45,751 nucleotides of DNA from SAR202 cluster bacterium (GTDB lineage Bacteria; Chloroflexota; Dehalococcoidia; Lucifugimonadales; GCA-2712585), in NCBI GenBank assembly GCA_016872285.1, contig VGZZ01000020.1, positions 1-45,751 on the forward strand. The letters are read 5' to 3'. Of the stretch, positions 23,099 through 30,574 are shown one piece after another (the first letter of the stretch is position 1; the number at the start of each line of letters is the position of its first letter). A program made the position numbers and the translations under genes. A model generated the notes under the pieces. The model made no database searches. It saw only the letters and a program-made list of their open reading frames with translations, and was not told the DNA's origin.

Positions 23099-24247
23099 AT
23101 GAATTTCCTGCTAACAGAAGAAGAGAAGATGTTGCAGGCGGCGGTGCGGGAGTTTGTTGAGCGGGAGGTGAAGCCCCGCTCTAGGGCGACGGATGAGGCG
23201 GAGGAGTTCGACTGGGAGGTGTGGAAGGGGATGACGGGTTTAGGGCTAGCGGGGATTGGGGTGGACGCCAGGTATGGGGGCACGCCGGGGACGCACCGTC
23301 AGATGGTGCAGGTTATCGAGGAGGTGAGCCGGGGGGATGCGGCAGCGTCAGTGAGCCTGCTGGCGCACAGGTCGCTGGCGATGGAGACGGTGCTGCAGTT
23401 CGGCAACGACAAGCAGAAGGCTAAGTACATTCCGGGCGCGGTCAAAGGGGAGAAGATACTGGCGTGGGCGCTGACGGAGCCGGGGTCGGGGTCCGACGCG
23501 GCGGCGATGCAAACGACGGCGGTTAAGAAGGGCGACCACTATGTTTTGAACGGCAGCAAGATGTTTATTACGAACGGGGACATCGCCGAGGCGGTGATGG
23601 TCTTCGCGACCCAGGACAAGAGCCAGAGACACAAGGGCGTGAGCGCATTCATAGTGGACAAGGGGTTGGAGGGATTTGAGGCGCACAAACAGTCGGGGAA
23701 GATGGGGCTGAGGGGGTCGAACACGGTGGAGCTGACGTTTCGGGATACGCCGGTGCCAGTGGGGAACAGGCTGGGCGAGGAGGGGAAGGGATTTCGGTAC
23801 GCGATGGAGATACTGGACTCGAGCCGCATAATCATCGCGGCGCAGAGCGTGGGGATAGCGCAGGGGGCGTTCGAGTCGGCGGTAAGGTATGCGCAGCAGA
23901 GGAAGACTTTTGGGAAGCCGATAGGCGAGCACCAGGCGATCCAGTTCATGCTGGCGGACATGGCGACGGATATTTACGCGTCGCAGGCGATGACGCTGCA
24001 TGCGGCGACGCTGAAGGACCAGGGGCTGCCGTATTTGCAGGAGGCATCGATGGCGAAGCTGTACGCGTCGGAGGCGTGCTTCCGGGTGGCGTCCAAGGCG
24101 GTGCAGATTTACGGGGGGATTGGGTACTTTAAGGAGAGCGACGTAGAGAGGTATTTCAGGGACTCGAGGGTAACGAGCATATATGAGGGGACGTCGGAGA
24201 TACAGAGGCTGGTGATAGCGCGGCAGATTTTGGAGCAGTATAAGTAG
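23099..24247 (+). CDS. Acyl-CoA dehydrogenase
   Basis: FAD enzyme that forms the alpha-beta double bond in acyl-CoA thioesters, 382 residues. The [20 protein letters not shown] start, [19 protein letters not shown] (FAD-binding), the [20 protein letters not shown] block and the catalytic Glu in [18 protein letters not shown] are textbook. Its position within the methylmalonyl-CoA module suggests a short or branched acyl-CoA, such as propionyl- or isobutyryl-type substrates, but chain length cannot be read by eye. It begins just after the broken hicB. Confidence 0.93.
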   Translation: MNFLLTEEEKMLQAAVREFVEREVKPRSRATDEAEEFDWEVWKGMTGLGLAGIGVDARYGGTPGTHRQMVQVIEEVSRGDAAASVSLLAHRSLAMETVLQFGNDKQKAKYIPGAVKGEKILAWALTEPGSGSDAAAMQTTAVKKGDHYVLNGSKMFITNGDIAEAVMVFATQDKSQRHKGVSAFIVDKGLEGFEAHKQSGKMGLRGSNTVELTFRDTPVPVGNRLGEEGKGFRYAMEILDSSRIIIAAQSVGIAQGAFESAVRYAQQRKTFGKPIGEHQAIQFMLADMATDIYASQAMTLHAATLKDQGLPYLQEASMAKLYASEACFRVASKAVQIYGGIGYFKESDVERYFRDSRVTSIYEGTSEIQRLVIARQILEQYK

Positions 24248-24299
24248 AGGCCGAGGATGGTACTATTTGCTCAAAGTCGGTGGCTGGCACGCTGTACCC

Positions 24300-24375
24300 T
24301 CCACTCATCCCCGACCCCCCCTTCGGCCAGGCTCAGGACAGGCCTCAAGGGGGGAGAGGACTAGATGGGCCAGGG
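24300..24375. repeat. REP-type repeat between acyl-CoA dehydrogenase and epimerase
   Basis: CCCCTTCGGCCAGGCTCAGG (the CTTCGGC-AGGCTCAGGAC core) is followed by CCTCAAGGGGGGAGAGGACTAG. The same series, including GGGACTAGA-GGGCC, appears at 33343-33465. It interrupts what would otherwise be a compact operon. Confidence 0.75.
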
Positions 24376-24435
24376 AGGCTTGGTAACCAACCGATTGAAT
24401 AACGCCCGCAAGCGAATAAAGCACAGAGGACAAGC

Positions 24436-24852
24436 GTGAACAGCTCGTGCAGTGTGCAACATATTGACCATGTGGGGGTGGCGGTGAGGGATATTGGGGC
24501 GGCGATGAAGTTTTTCGAGAAGACTTTTGGTATAAAGCCGTCGCCGGTGAAGGTGCTAATAGACCAGGGGGTGAAGGCGACGCTGCTGGCGGTGGGGCAA
24601 ACTCGATTGGAGCTGCTGGAACCGTTGAGCGCGGAAACGACAGTGGGGAAATTCATCGAGAGGCGAGGCGAAGGGCTGCATCACCTGGCGTTCAACGTGG
24701 AGGATGTGTCGAAGGGGCTGGAGTCGGTGAAGGGACAGGGGGTGGAAGTCATCGACAAGGCGCCGAGGGAGGGCCTGTCTGGCATGATAGCGTTTCTGCA
24801 TCCGAGGTCAACGTTTGGCGTGCTGACGGAACTGGTACAATCGGTCGACTAA
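24436..24852 (+). CDS. mce: Methylmalonyl-CoA epimerase
   Basis: Interconverts the (S) and (R) forms of methylmalonyl-CoA so the mutase can act on it. 138 residues of the vicinal-oxygen-chelate fold; metal ligands are His12 (HIDHVGVAV), one of His82/His83 (GLHHLAFNV) and Glu132 (LTELVQ), and [17 protein letters not shown] is a family signature. The start is GTG at 24436; a later in-frame GTG at 24454 is possible. It lies 25 bases before the B12 subunit gene. Confidence 0.9.
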   Translation: MNSSCSVQHIDHVGVAVRDIGAAMKFFEKTFGIKPSPVKVLIDQGVKATLLAVGQTRLELLEPLSAETTVGKFIERRGEGLHHLAFNVEDVSKGLESVKGQGVEVIDKAPREGLSGMIAFLHPRSTFGVLTELVQSVD

Positions 24853-24877
24853 TATCTACTGGCTGAGAGCGGAGAAT

Positions 24878-25294
24878 ATGACAGAGCAGCAGAGGAAAAT
24901 ACGTGTGCTGGTGGCCAAGCCAGGCCTGGACGGGCACGACCGGGGGGCCAAGGTCATTGCGAGGGCGCTGCGGGACGCGGGTATGGAGGTTATCTACACG
25001 GGGATACGGCAGACGCCGCAGATGATTGTGGAGACGGCGTCGCAGGAGGATGTGGACGTGGTGGGGCTGAGCATACTATCGGGGGCGCACCTCGAGATAT
25101 TTCCGGAGATTATGAGCGGGCTCAAAGAGAAGGAGATGGGGGATGTTTTGGTGGTGGTGGGTGGTATAATACCTAAAGAAGACCACGAAGCGCTGAAGGC
25201 GATGGGCGTACGGGCGATATTCGGCCCCGGCGCCTCGACGCAAGAGATAGTCAAGTATCTAGGGGAAGCGACGGAAGATAAGCTGCGAACATAG
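24878..25294 (+). CDS. Methylmalonyl-CoA mutase, B12-binding small subunit
   Basis: 138 residues, only the cobalamin-binding Rossmann domain. The DxHxxG motif is DGHDRG (18-23), whose histidine coordinates cobalt; [13 protein letters not shown] and [11 protein letters not shown] follow as in all such domains. It should pair with the large subunit at 20867-22528 to make a two-protein mutase, as in some archaea and Chloroflexota. It ends the propionate module. Confidence 0.93.
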   Translation: MTEQQRKIRVLVAKPGLDGHDRGAKVIARALRDAGMEVIYTGIRQTPQMIVETASQEDVDVVGLSILSGAHLEIFPEIMSGLKEKEMGDVLVVVGGIIPKEDHEALKAMGVRAIFGPGASTQEIVKYLGEATEDKLRT

Positions 25295-25343
25295 GCCTCG
25301 CGGAATTTGGCAGAGCAAGAGCGCAAAGAAGCCCGCCAAACTG

Positions 25344-25390
25344 CGACGAAACTTGACAGTCAGAAGGGCATTCAAATATAATTTTCGTCG
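25344..25390 (+). promoter_or_regulatory. Strong promoter flanked by an inverted repeat
   Basis: TTGACA at 25353-25358 and TATAAT at 25377-25382, 18 bases apart, are both perfect consensus hexamers. CGACGAAA at 25344-25351 and TTTCGTCG at 25383-25390 form an 8-base inverted repeat that exactly brackets them. It drives yceD-rpmF and probably the genes after them. The inverted repeat could bind a repressor. Confidence 0.75.
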
Positions 25391-25411
25391 TTTTGGCTTG
25401 CAGGAGTGATA

Positions 25412-25939
25412 GTGCGTTACGATATTGGACAATTTCTCAAGGAGCCGATGGGCTCAGTCCGCGACTACGAGGTGGATACCGGAGTAGTCATGGAATCGGG
25501 CGAGAAAGAGCGGGTGAAAGGACACTTGAGCCTGACCCGCTTAAACAGGAGCATCTGGGTCAGGGGCAGGCTGGAGGCGGAGGTCGGCGGAGTGTGCAGC
25601 CGCTGCCTGACGTCGTTGAGGCAGCCCGTCACAGCGTTTATCGACGAGATGTTCCAGCTAAAGATACCGCAATACATGCGCCCCGAACCTACGGGAGAGG
25701 GGGAGGAGCCTGAGTTCACTATTGGCGACGACCACGTGCTGGACTTGGAGGAGGTTGTACGTCAGGCTTTTATACTGAACGCGCCGATGAAGTCACTTTG
25801 CAGGGATGACTGCAAAGGTATATGCTCTGTCTGCGGCGGCAATAGGAACACGCAGCCCTGCGACTGCGAAGCCCGTTCCACTAATCCTGTGTTGAACAGG
25901 CTGGCGGATTTACTAACACGCTCAGGAGAAGAGTTCTAA
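25412..25939 (+). CDS. YceD / DUF177 family protein
   Basis: 175 residues, found next to rpmF in most bacteria and linked to 23S rRNA accumulation. Cysteines appear in VCSRCLTSL (about 61-69) and in CRDDCKGICSVCGG...CDC near the C-terminus, a probable zinc site. AGGAG at 25402-25406 favours the GTG at 25412 (ATTG-free spacing of 5) over the GTG at 25406, which overlaps it. Its stop overlaps the rpmF start as TAATG. Confidence 0.9.
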   Translation: MRYDIGQFLKEPMGSVRDYEVDTGVVMESGEKERVKGHLSLTRLNRSIWVRGRLEAEVGGVCSRCLTSLRQPVTAFIDEMFQLKIPQYMRPEPTGEGEEPEFTIGDDHVLDLEEVVRQAFILNAPMKSLCRDDCKGICSVCGGNRNTQPCDCEARSTNPVLNRLADLLTRSGEEF

Positions 25940-26136
25940 TGGCCCCTCTGCCAACAAAGAAATTAACTCGAGCCTTCAGCCGGAGGAAGTTTACAGCCTA
26001 CCGTCTTGAGGCGCAGCACGTATCTATCTGCTCCCAGTGCCACGGCTCCAAGCGGCCTCACAGGGTCTGCATGCACTGCGGATACTATAAGGGCCGGCAG
26101 ATACTTAAAGTGGGGACCGCCATAGAGGGAGAATAA
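25939..26136 (+). CDS. rpmF: 50S ribosomal protein L32
   Basis: 65 residues. The N-terminus APLPTKKLTRAFSRRK is somewhat unusual (L32 more often starts AVPKRKTSK), but the zinc site is clear: Cys31, Cys34, Cys44 and Cys47 (ICSQCHGSKRPHRVCMHCG). It is translationally coupled to yceD and followed by a hairpin overlapping its stop codon. Confidence 0.95.
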   Translation: MAPLPTKKLTRAFSRRKFTAYRLEAQHVSICSQCHGSKRPHRVCMHCGYYKGRQILKVGTAIEGE

Positions 26137-26157
26137 ACTGGCCTATGAGGCCAGTTT
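26135..26157 (+). terminator. Hairpin after rpmF
   Basis: AAACTGGCC pairs perfectly with GGCCAGTTT around a TATGA loop and overlaps the rpmF stop. Only three T residues end the stem, so it may attenuate rather than stop transcription into fabD. Confidence 0.5.
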
Positions 26158-26208
26158 CCATGTTTGGGCTTGTCGCGCATTCTCTCAGGCCAATCAAGGA
26201 GGGCCTTA

Positions 26209-27159
26209 GTGGATACAGAAGCCAACGTTAAGGCGGCTTATCTTTTTCCCGGTCAGGGTTCACAGGCGGTAGGGATGGGACAGGACCTCTACAAGTGCTC
26301 CAAGCGAGCCAGGGAAGTGTTAGAAATGGCAGACGCGTCTCTGGGCTTCCCATTGAGTAAGCTCATGTTCGAAGGGCCGGCGGAGGAACTGGAGAAGACA
26401 GCGTATTCGCAACCGGCGATTATGATAACGAGCCTGGCGGCGCTGGCGGCCTTTGAGGAGTGCCGGAACGGCAATAAGATGCAGCCTATGGCGGTGGCGG
26501 GACATAGCCTGGGGGAATACACGTCGCTGGTGGCGGCGGGTGTTGTGGATATAAAGGATGCGCTGAAGCTGGTCTGGGAGCGGGGCCGCCTGATGCAAGA
26601 GGCAGCGGATAAGCAGAAGGGCAGCATGGCGGCGATCATCGGCATGGAGGAAGGGAAGCTGGCGGAGGTGTGCCGCGAGGCCGGAGTGGAGATAGCGAAT
26701 ATCAATTCGGAAGAGCAGGTGGTCATCAGCGGGGACAAGGAAGGGATAGAGAAGGCGGTGGCCCTAGCCACGGCGCGGGGCGCGCGGAAGGCGATACCGC
26801 TGGCGGTGGCGGGGGCGTTCCATTCGCAGCTGATGGCGCCGGCGCAGGAGGGACTGCGCCGGGCTATAGCCAGCATGAAATTTCAAGACCCCAAGGTGCC
26901 TATAGTCGCTAACATTACGGGGCGGGAGCTTACCTCCGCAGAGGAGGTGAGACGGGAGTTAGAGCACCAGCTGTGTCATTGCGTGCAATGGAAACGATCG
27001 GTGGGGAGGATGATGGAGATGGGGGTCTGCACCTTTGTGGAGTTTGGGCCGGGCCGGGTGCTGTCAGGGCTGGTGAAGCGGATAAATCGTGAGGCGGTAG
27101 TGGCCAATGTGGGGGATATGGCGTCGGCGCAGAAACTGGCGACAAGCGGCGCGGAATAG
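26209..27159 (+). CDS. fabD: Malonyl-CoA:ACP transacylase
   Basis: Loads malonyl groups onto acyl carrier protein for fatty acid synthesis. 316 residues with YLFPGQGSQAVGMG (11-24), the nucleophile Ser100 in GHSLGEYTSL and the catalytic His205 in GAFHSQLM. I chose GTG at 26209, as AAGGAGGG at 26196-26203 lies 5 bases before it; the frame is open further upstream. It is followed by nusB and acpP, an abbreviated fab cluster without plsX, fabH, fabG or fabF. Confidence 0.95.
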   Translation: MDTEANVKAAYLFPGQGSQAVGMGQDLYKCSKRAREVLEMADASLGFPLSKLMFEGPAEELEKTAYSQPAIMITSLAALAAFEECRNGNKMQPMAVAGHSLGEYTSLVAAGVVDIKDALKLVWERGRLMQEAADKQKGSMAAIIGMEEGKLAEVCREAGVEIANINSEEQVVISGDKEGIEKAVALATARGARKAIPLAVAGAFHSQLMAPAQEGLRRAIASMKFQDPKVPIVANITGRELTSAEEVRRELEHQLCHCVQWKRSVGRMMEMGVCTFVEFGPGRVLSGLVKRINREAVVANVGDMASAQKLATSGAE

Positions 27160-27189
27160 CACTTTACCTGGAAGCCTTAAGACACTAAT

Positions 27190-27648
27190 ATGCAACGAAC
27201 GAAAGCGCCATTTTCGAGACGCACGGCCCGGGCTGTAGCCCTGAAGGCCTTATACGAAAGCGACGCTTCAGGACATTCAGCGATGGAAGCGGGGAGCCGC
27301 TTAGTGCAGGATGAGGAGATTAACACTGAGGGCACAGCCTTCGCGATGGAATTGGTGAAGGGAACGGTGGAGCATTCCCAAGAGATAGATGGGTTAATAG
27401 CTAAGTTCGCGCCCGCCTGGCCGGTGGAGCAGATACCGGTAGTTGACCGGAACATACTGCGAATGGCAATCTTTGAGATGATTTTTCACAAGGCCACGCC
27501 ACCAAAGGTGGTGATTAACGAAGCGGTAGAGCTGGCAAAGACCTTTGGGAGCGAGAGCTCGCCACGGTTTGTTAACGGAGTGCTGGGATCGCTGGCGGGG
27601 CAGCACAGCGCTCAGGAACTCGAAGCGACCAATAAGAGGGAGAGGTAA
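27190..27648 (+). CDS. nusB: Transcription antitermination factor NusB
   Basis: 152-residue helical RNA-binding protein that joins NusE on boxA of rRNA leaders. [16 protein letters not shown] at the start and [16 protein letters not shown]...[33 protein letters not shown] near the end are characteristic. The residues after about 138 are a non-conserved tail. It lies 30 bases after fabD, with acpP directly after it. Confidence 0.95.
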   Translation: MQRTKAPFSRRTARAVALKALYESDASGHSAMEAGSRLVQDEEINTEGTAFAMELVKGTVEHSQEIDGLIAKFAPAWPVEQIPVVDRNILRMAIFEMIFHKATPPKVVINEAVELAKTFGSESSPRFVNGVLGSLAGQHSAQELEATNKRER

Positions 27649-27649
27649 A

Positions 27650-27910
27650 ATGGCGACAGTGCAGGAGAGGGTCCAGGTTATTGTGGCCGACAGGCTGGGA
27701 GTGGAGAAGGAGAAGGTTGTGCCGGAGGCTTCCTTTGTGGATGATTTGAGCGCGGACTCCCTGGACCTGGTGGAGTTGATAATGGCCTTTGAAGAAGAGT
27801 TCTCTTCCGGCGATGTGAAGATAGAGATTTCAGACGAAGAGGCGGAGAAGATAGCTACTGTTAAGGATGCGATTAGCTATTTGAAGGCGCATGGCGTGGA
27901 TGATGGCTAG
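27650..27910 (+). CDS. acpP: Acyl carrier protein
   Basis: 86 residues, acidic. The phosphopantetheine attachment serine is Ser37 in [13 protein letters not shown]. The ATG at 27650 lies one base after the nusB stop and is preceded by GAGGGAGAGG. An insertion-like segment SSGDVKIE makes it slightly longer around helix III than E. coli ACP. Confidence 0.95.
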   Translation: MATVQERVQVIVADRLGVEKEKVVPEASFVDDLSADSLDLVELIMAFEEEFSSGDVKIEISDEEAEKIATVKDAISYLKAHGVDDG

Positions 27911-28258
27911 GGGTATGTTTGTCCAATAGCCGCTGTAAGCCAGCAAAGTAACGTTTAATATTTCTTGTCCTGGTATTGCACGAGCCATCCTTGTTTCTAA
28001 TCGGGATACCATCCCCTTTATCCCCTTTCCCGACTGCATCGGGACTGAGTACAGCCTGCTGGAAGGGGAAGGAATTAATTAAAACCACAACCCCCTCTAA
28101 CTCCCCCTTCGCCTTCCAGGCAAAAGGGGGAGAACCAGACGGAGACCCCCACGTCCCAATTCTCCTGGAAGGATTGCGTATCTATGACTCGAGCGTTTCA
28201 AGTGGGGGTGGGACTTTCATTGGAAGGCTTGCTATGATGGATTCATGGAGAGATAGCC
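27911..28258. repeat. Composite GATACCATCCCC repeat, copy 2, in a 348-base gap
   Basis: The 48-base core at 28022-28069 is identical to copies 1 and 3. GGGATACCATCCCC precedes it, and a second hairpin follows at about 28093-28132 (CTCCCCCTTCGCCT with AGGCAAAAGGGGGAG, imperfect). The remaining bases up to 28258 must include the promoter of the uracil-DNA glycosylase gene; TATGATGG at 28231-28238 lies in it but has no clear -35. I see no gene here. Confidence 0.85.
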
Positions 28259-28876
28259 ATGAATAATCTTGCAGAAGTGGCCAGTCGGGTGTCGGTCTGC
28301 ACGGACTGTATTTTGAGCAAACAGAGGACGCTTGCTGTCCCGGGGGAGGGGGCTGGCAACGCATCGGTTATGTTTATTGGAGAGGGGCCGGGGTTTCACG
28401 AGGACAGGCAGGGAAGGCCCTTTGTGGGTCCTGCGGGGAAGTTTCTTAGCGAGCTATTGGATTCCGTGGGAATGAAGAGGGAAGACGTTTTTATCACTAA
28501 CGTGGTGAAGTGCCGTCCTCCAGGCAATCGGGACCCGTTGCCGGGGGAGATACAGGCCTGCAAGAAGTATTTGGACAAGCAGTTGGAGCTTATCAAGCCG
28601 AAGGTGGTGGTCACTTTGGGGCGGCATTCGATGGGCCGGTATATGCCCGGGCAGACGATTACGAAGGTCCACGGGAAGCCCAAGAGGGTGGATGACGTGA
28701 TGGTGTACCCGCTTTACCACCCCGCGGCGGCGCTGCATAACGTCAGCTTGAAATCGGTGATCGAAGAGGACTTCAAAGCCGTTCCAGGGCTGCTAAAAGA
28801 GGCGGCTAAGGAGACGGCAAAGCCCGCCGCCAAGACTGAAGAACAATCTTCTAAGCAACTCAATCTATTTTCTTAG
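28259..28876 (+). CDS. Type-4 uracil-DNA glycosylase
   Basis: Removes uracil from DNA. The 205-residue protein has the [4Fe-4S] ligands Cys14, Cys17, Cys85 and Cys101, the active-site block GEGPGFHEDRQGRPFVGPAG (41-60) and the late YPLYHPAA motif. These define family 4 (thermophile-type) rather than Ung. The C-terminal 30 residues are Lys/Glu/Ala-rich and probably disordered. RNase J follows after 9 bases. Confidence 0.93.
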   Translation: MNNLAEVASRVSVCTDCILSKQRTLAVPGEGAGNASVMFIGEGPGFHEDRQGRPFVGPAGKFLSELLDSVGMKREDVFITNVVKCRPPGNRDPLPGEIQACKKYLDKQLELIKPKVVVTLGRHSMGRYMPGQTITKVHGKPKRVDDVMVYPLYHPAAALHNVSLKSVIEEDFKAVPGLLKEAAKETAKPAAKTEEQSSKQLNLFS

Positions 28877-28885
28877 GCTTATATA

Positions 28886-30553
28886 TTGACTGCATTGACT
28901 GATCGGGCGCTTCGCGTAATACCCCTGGGCGGACTGGGGGAGATTGGCAAGAACATGATGGCCCTGGAGCATGGCGACGATATCATCGTCGTGGACTGCG
29001 GGGTCCAGTTTCCGGAAGAGGACATGCCAGGCGTGGACCTGGTGCTGCCGGATATATCGTACCTGGTGGAGCGCAAAGACAAGGTCAGGGCTATCCTGAT
29101 CACCCACGGGCACGAGGACCACACGGGGGCGCTGCCGTACGTGCTGCCTCAGCTAAACGTGCCTGTCTATGCTCCACGGCTGGCCCACGGTCTCATATCG
29201 GTCAAACTGCGGGAGTACAGGCTGCACAAGTCGACGGACCTGAAGGTGGCGGAGCCCAACTCGCCGGTGAAGCTGGGGGCGTTTGAGGTGGAGTTTTTCA
29301 GGGTGTGCCACAGCATACCTGACGCTATGGGGCTGGCGATCCGCACGCCGGTGGGAGTGGTGATACACACAGGAGACTTTAAGATTGACCACACGCCGGT
29401 GGACGGCAAGACTACGGACCTGGCGACGCTGGCCCGCTACGGCAGCGAAGGGGTCTCGCTACTGCTTTCGGACTCGACGTACGCGGAAGTGGAGGGGTAC
29501 ACGCCATCGGAGAGGGTGGTGGGACGTTCCCTGGACAGGGCGATAGGAGAGGCGCCGGGACGGGTGCTGGTGGCGTCTTTCGCGTCGCTAATATCGAGGA
29601 TACAGCAGGTGATTGATGCGGCGGCGCGTCACGGGCGCAACGTGGCGTTCGCGGGGCGGAGCATGCAGGACAATGTGACTATGGCTATTGAGATGGGGTA
29701 TATCAAGGCGCCAGCCGACGTGATTGTGAACGTGCAACGGGCGCTGGAGCTGCCTAGGAACCAGGCAGTGATCATGACTACGGGCAGCCAGGGGGAGCCG
29801 ACGTCGGCGCTGGTGCGCATCGCCAACAAGGCGCATCGGCAGATAGAGATACTGCCGGACGACACAGTGATTATTTCGGCGACGCCGATACCTGGGAACG
29901 AGAAGGTAGTGTCGCGGACGATTAACAACCTGATGCGGCAGGGGGCCCGGGTGCTGTACGACCGGGTGGCGACGGTACACGTCCACGGCCACGGCAGCCG
30001 CGAAGAGTTGAAGCTGATGCTGGACCTGACGCGGCCGAAGTTCTTTGTGCCGGTGCATGGAGAATATCGAGGTCTGGTGGCGCACGCTGCGCTGGCGCGG
30101 GACACGGGGGTGGAGGCGTCGAACACGTTTGTGCTGGAGGATGGGGACGTGCTGGAGGTGACTGGCACGGACGCGCAGGTGGTGGACCACGTGGAGGCGG
30201 GGCATATCTATGTCGACGGGCTTAGCACCATGGACATTGAAAGCGTGGTGTTACGAGACCGGCGGCTGCTGTCGAGGGACGGCATTGTAGTCATCATACT
30301 TAGCTTCGACAAAGCCACTGGCGAGCCGCTGGGGGAGCCTGCGGTGGTGTCCAGCGGGTTTGTGGAGAATGACGAGGCGGGGGAGCTGTTCGAGAGGGTG
30401 TCGGCGGCGATATTCGATTCGTTGAACCACGGGCGCAACCAGCCGACGGACTGGTCTTACATAAACACGAAAGTTAAGGAAATAGCCGGCGATTTTCTCT
30501 ATAAAGAGACGGGCCGGCGTCCTATGATTGTACCTGTGACCCTTGAGGTCTAG
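28886..30553 (+). CDS. rnj: Ribonuclease J
   Basis: Metallo-beta-lactamase/beta-CASP ribonuclease with 5'-exonuclease and endonuclease activity in RNA decay and rRNA processing, 555 residues. The metal motif is HGHEDH (74-79); VIPLGGLGEIGKN starts the fold, TGSQGEP lies in the beta-CASP part and VHVHGHGSREE plus FVPVHGEYR follow. No good ribosome binding site precedes the TTG at 28886; another TTG at 28895 is possible, so the exact start is uncertain. Probably cotranscribed with ftsK. Confidence 0.95.
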   Translation: MTALTDRALRVIPLGGLGEIGKNMMALEHGDDIIVVDCGVQFPEEDMPGVDLVLPDISYLVERKDKVRAILITHGHEDHTGALPYVLPQLNVPVYAPRLAHGLISVKLREYRLHKSTDLKVAEPNSPVKLGAFEVEFFRVCHSIPDAMGLAIRTPVGVVIHTGDFKIDHTPVDGKTTDLATLARYGSEGVSLLLSDSTYAEVEGYTPSERVVGRSLDRAIGEAPGRVLVASFASLISRIQQVIDAAARHGRNVAFAGRSMQDNVTMAIEMGYIKAPADVIVNVQRALELPRNQAVIMTTGSQGEPTSALVRIANKAHRQIEILPDDTVIISATPIPGNEKVVSRTINNLMRQGARVLYDRVATVHVHGHGSREELKLMLDLTRPKFFVPVHGEYRGLVAHAALARDTGVEASNTFVLEDGDVLEVTGTDAQVVDHVEAGHIYVDGLSTMDIESVVLRDRRLLSRDGIVVIILSFDKATGEPLGEPAVVSSGFVENDEAGELFERVSAAIFDSLNHGRNQPTDWSYINTKVKEIAGDFLYKETGRRPMIVPVTLEV

Positions 30554-30574
30554 GCTGTCATTTGGATAGAGGGC

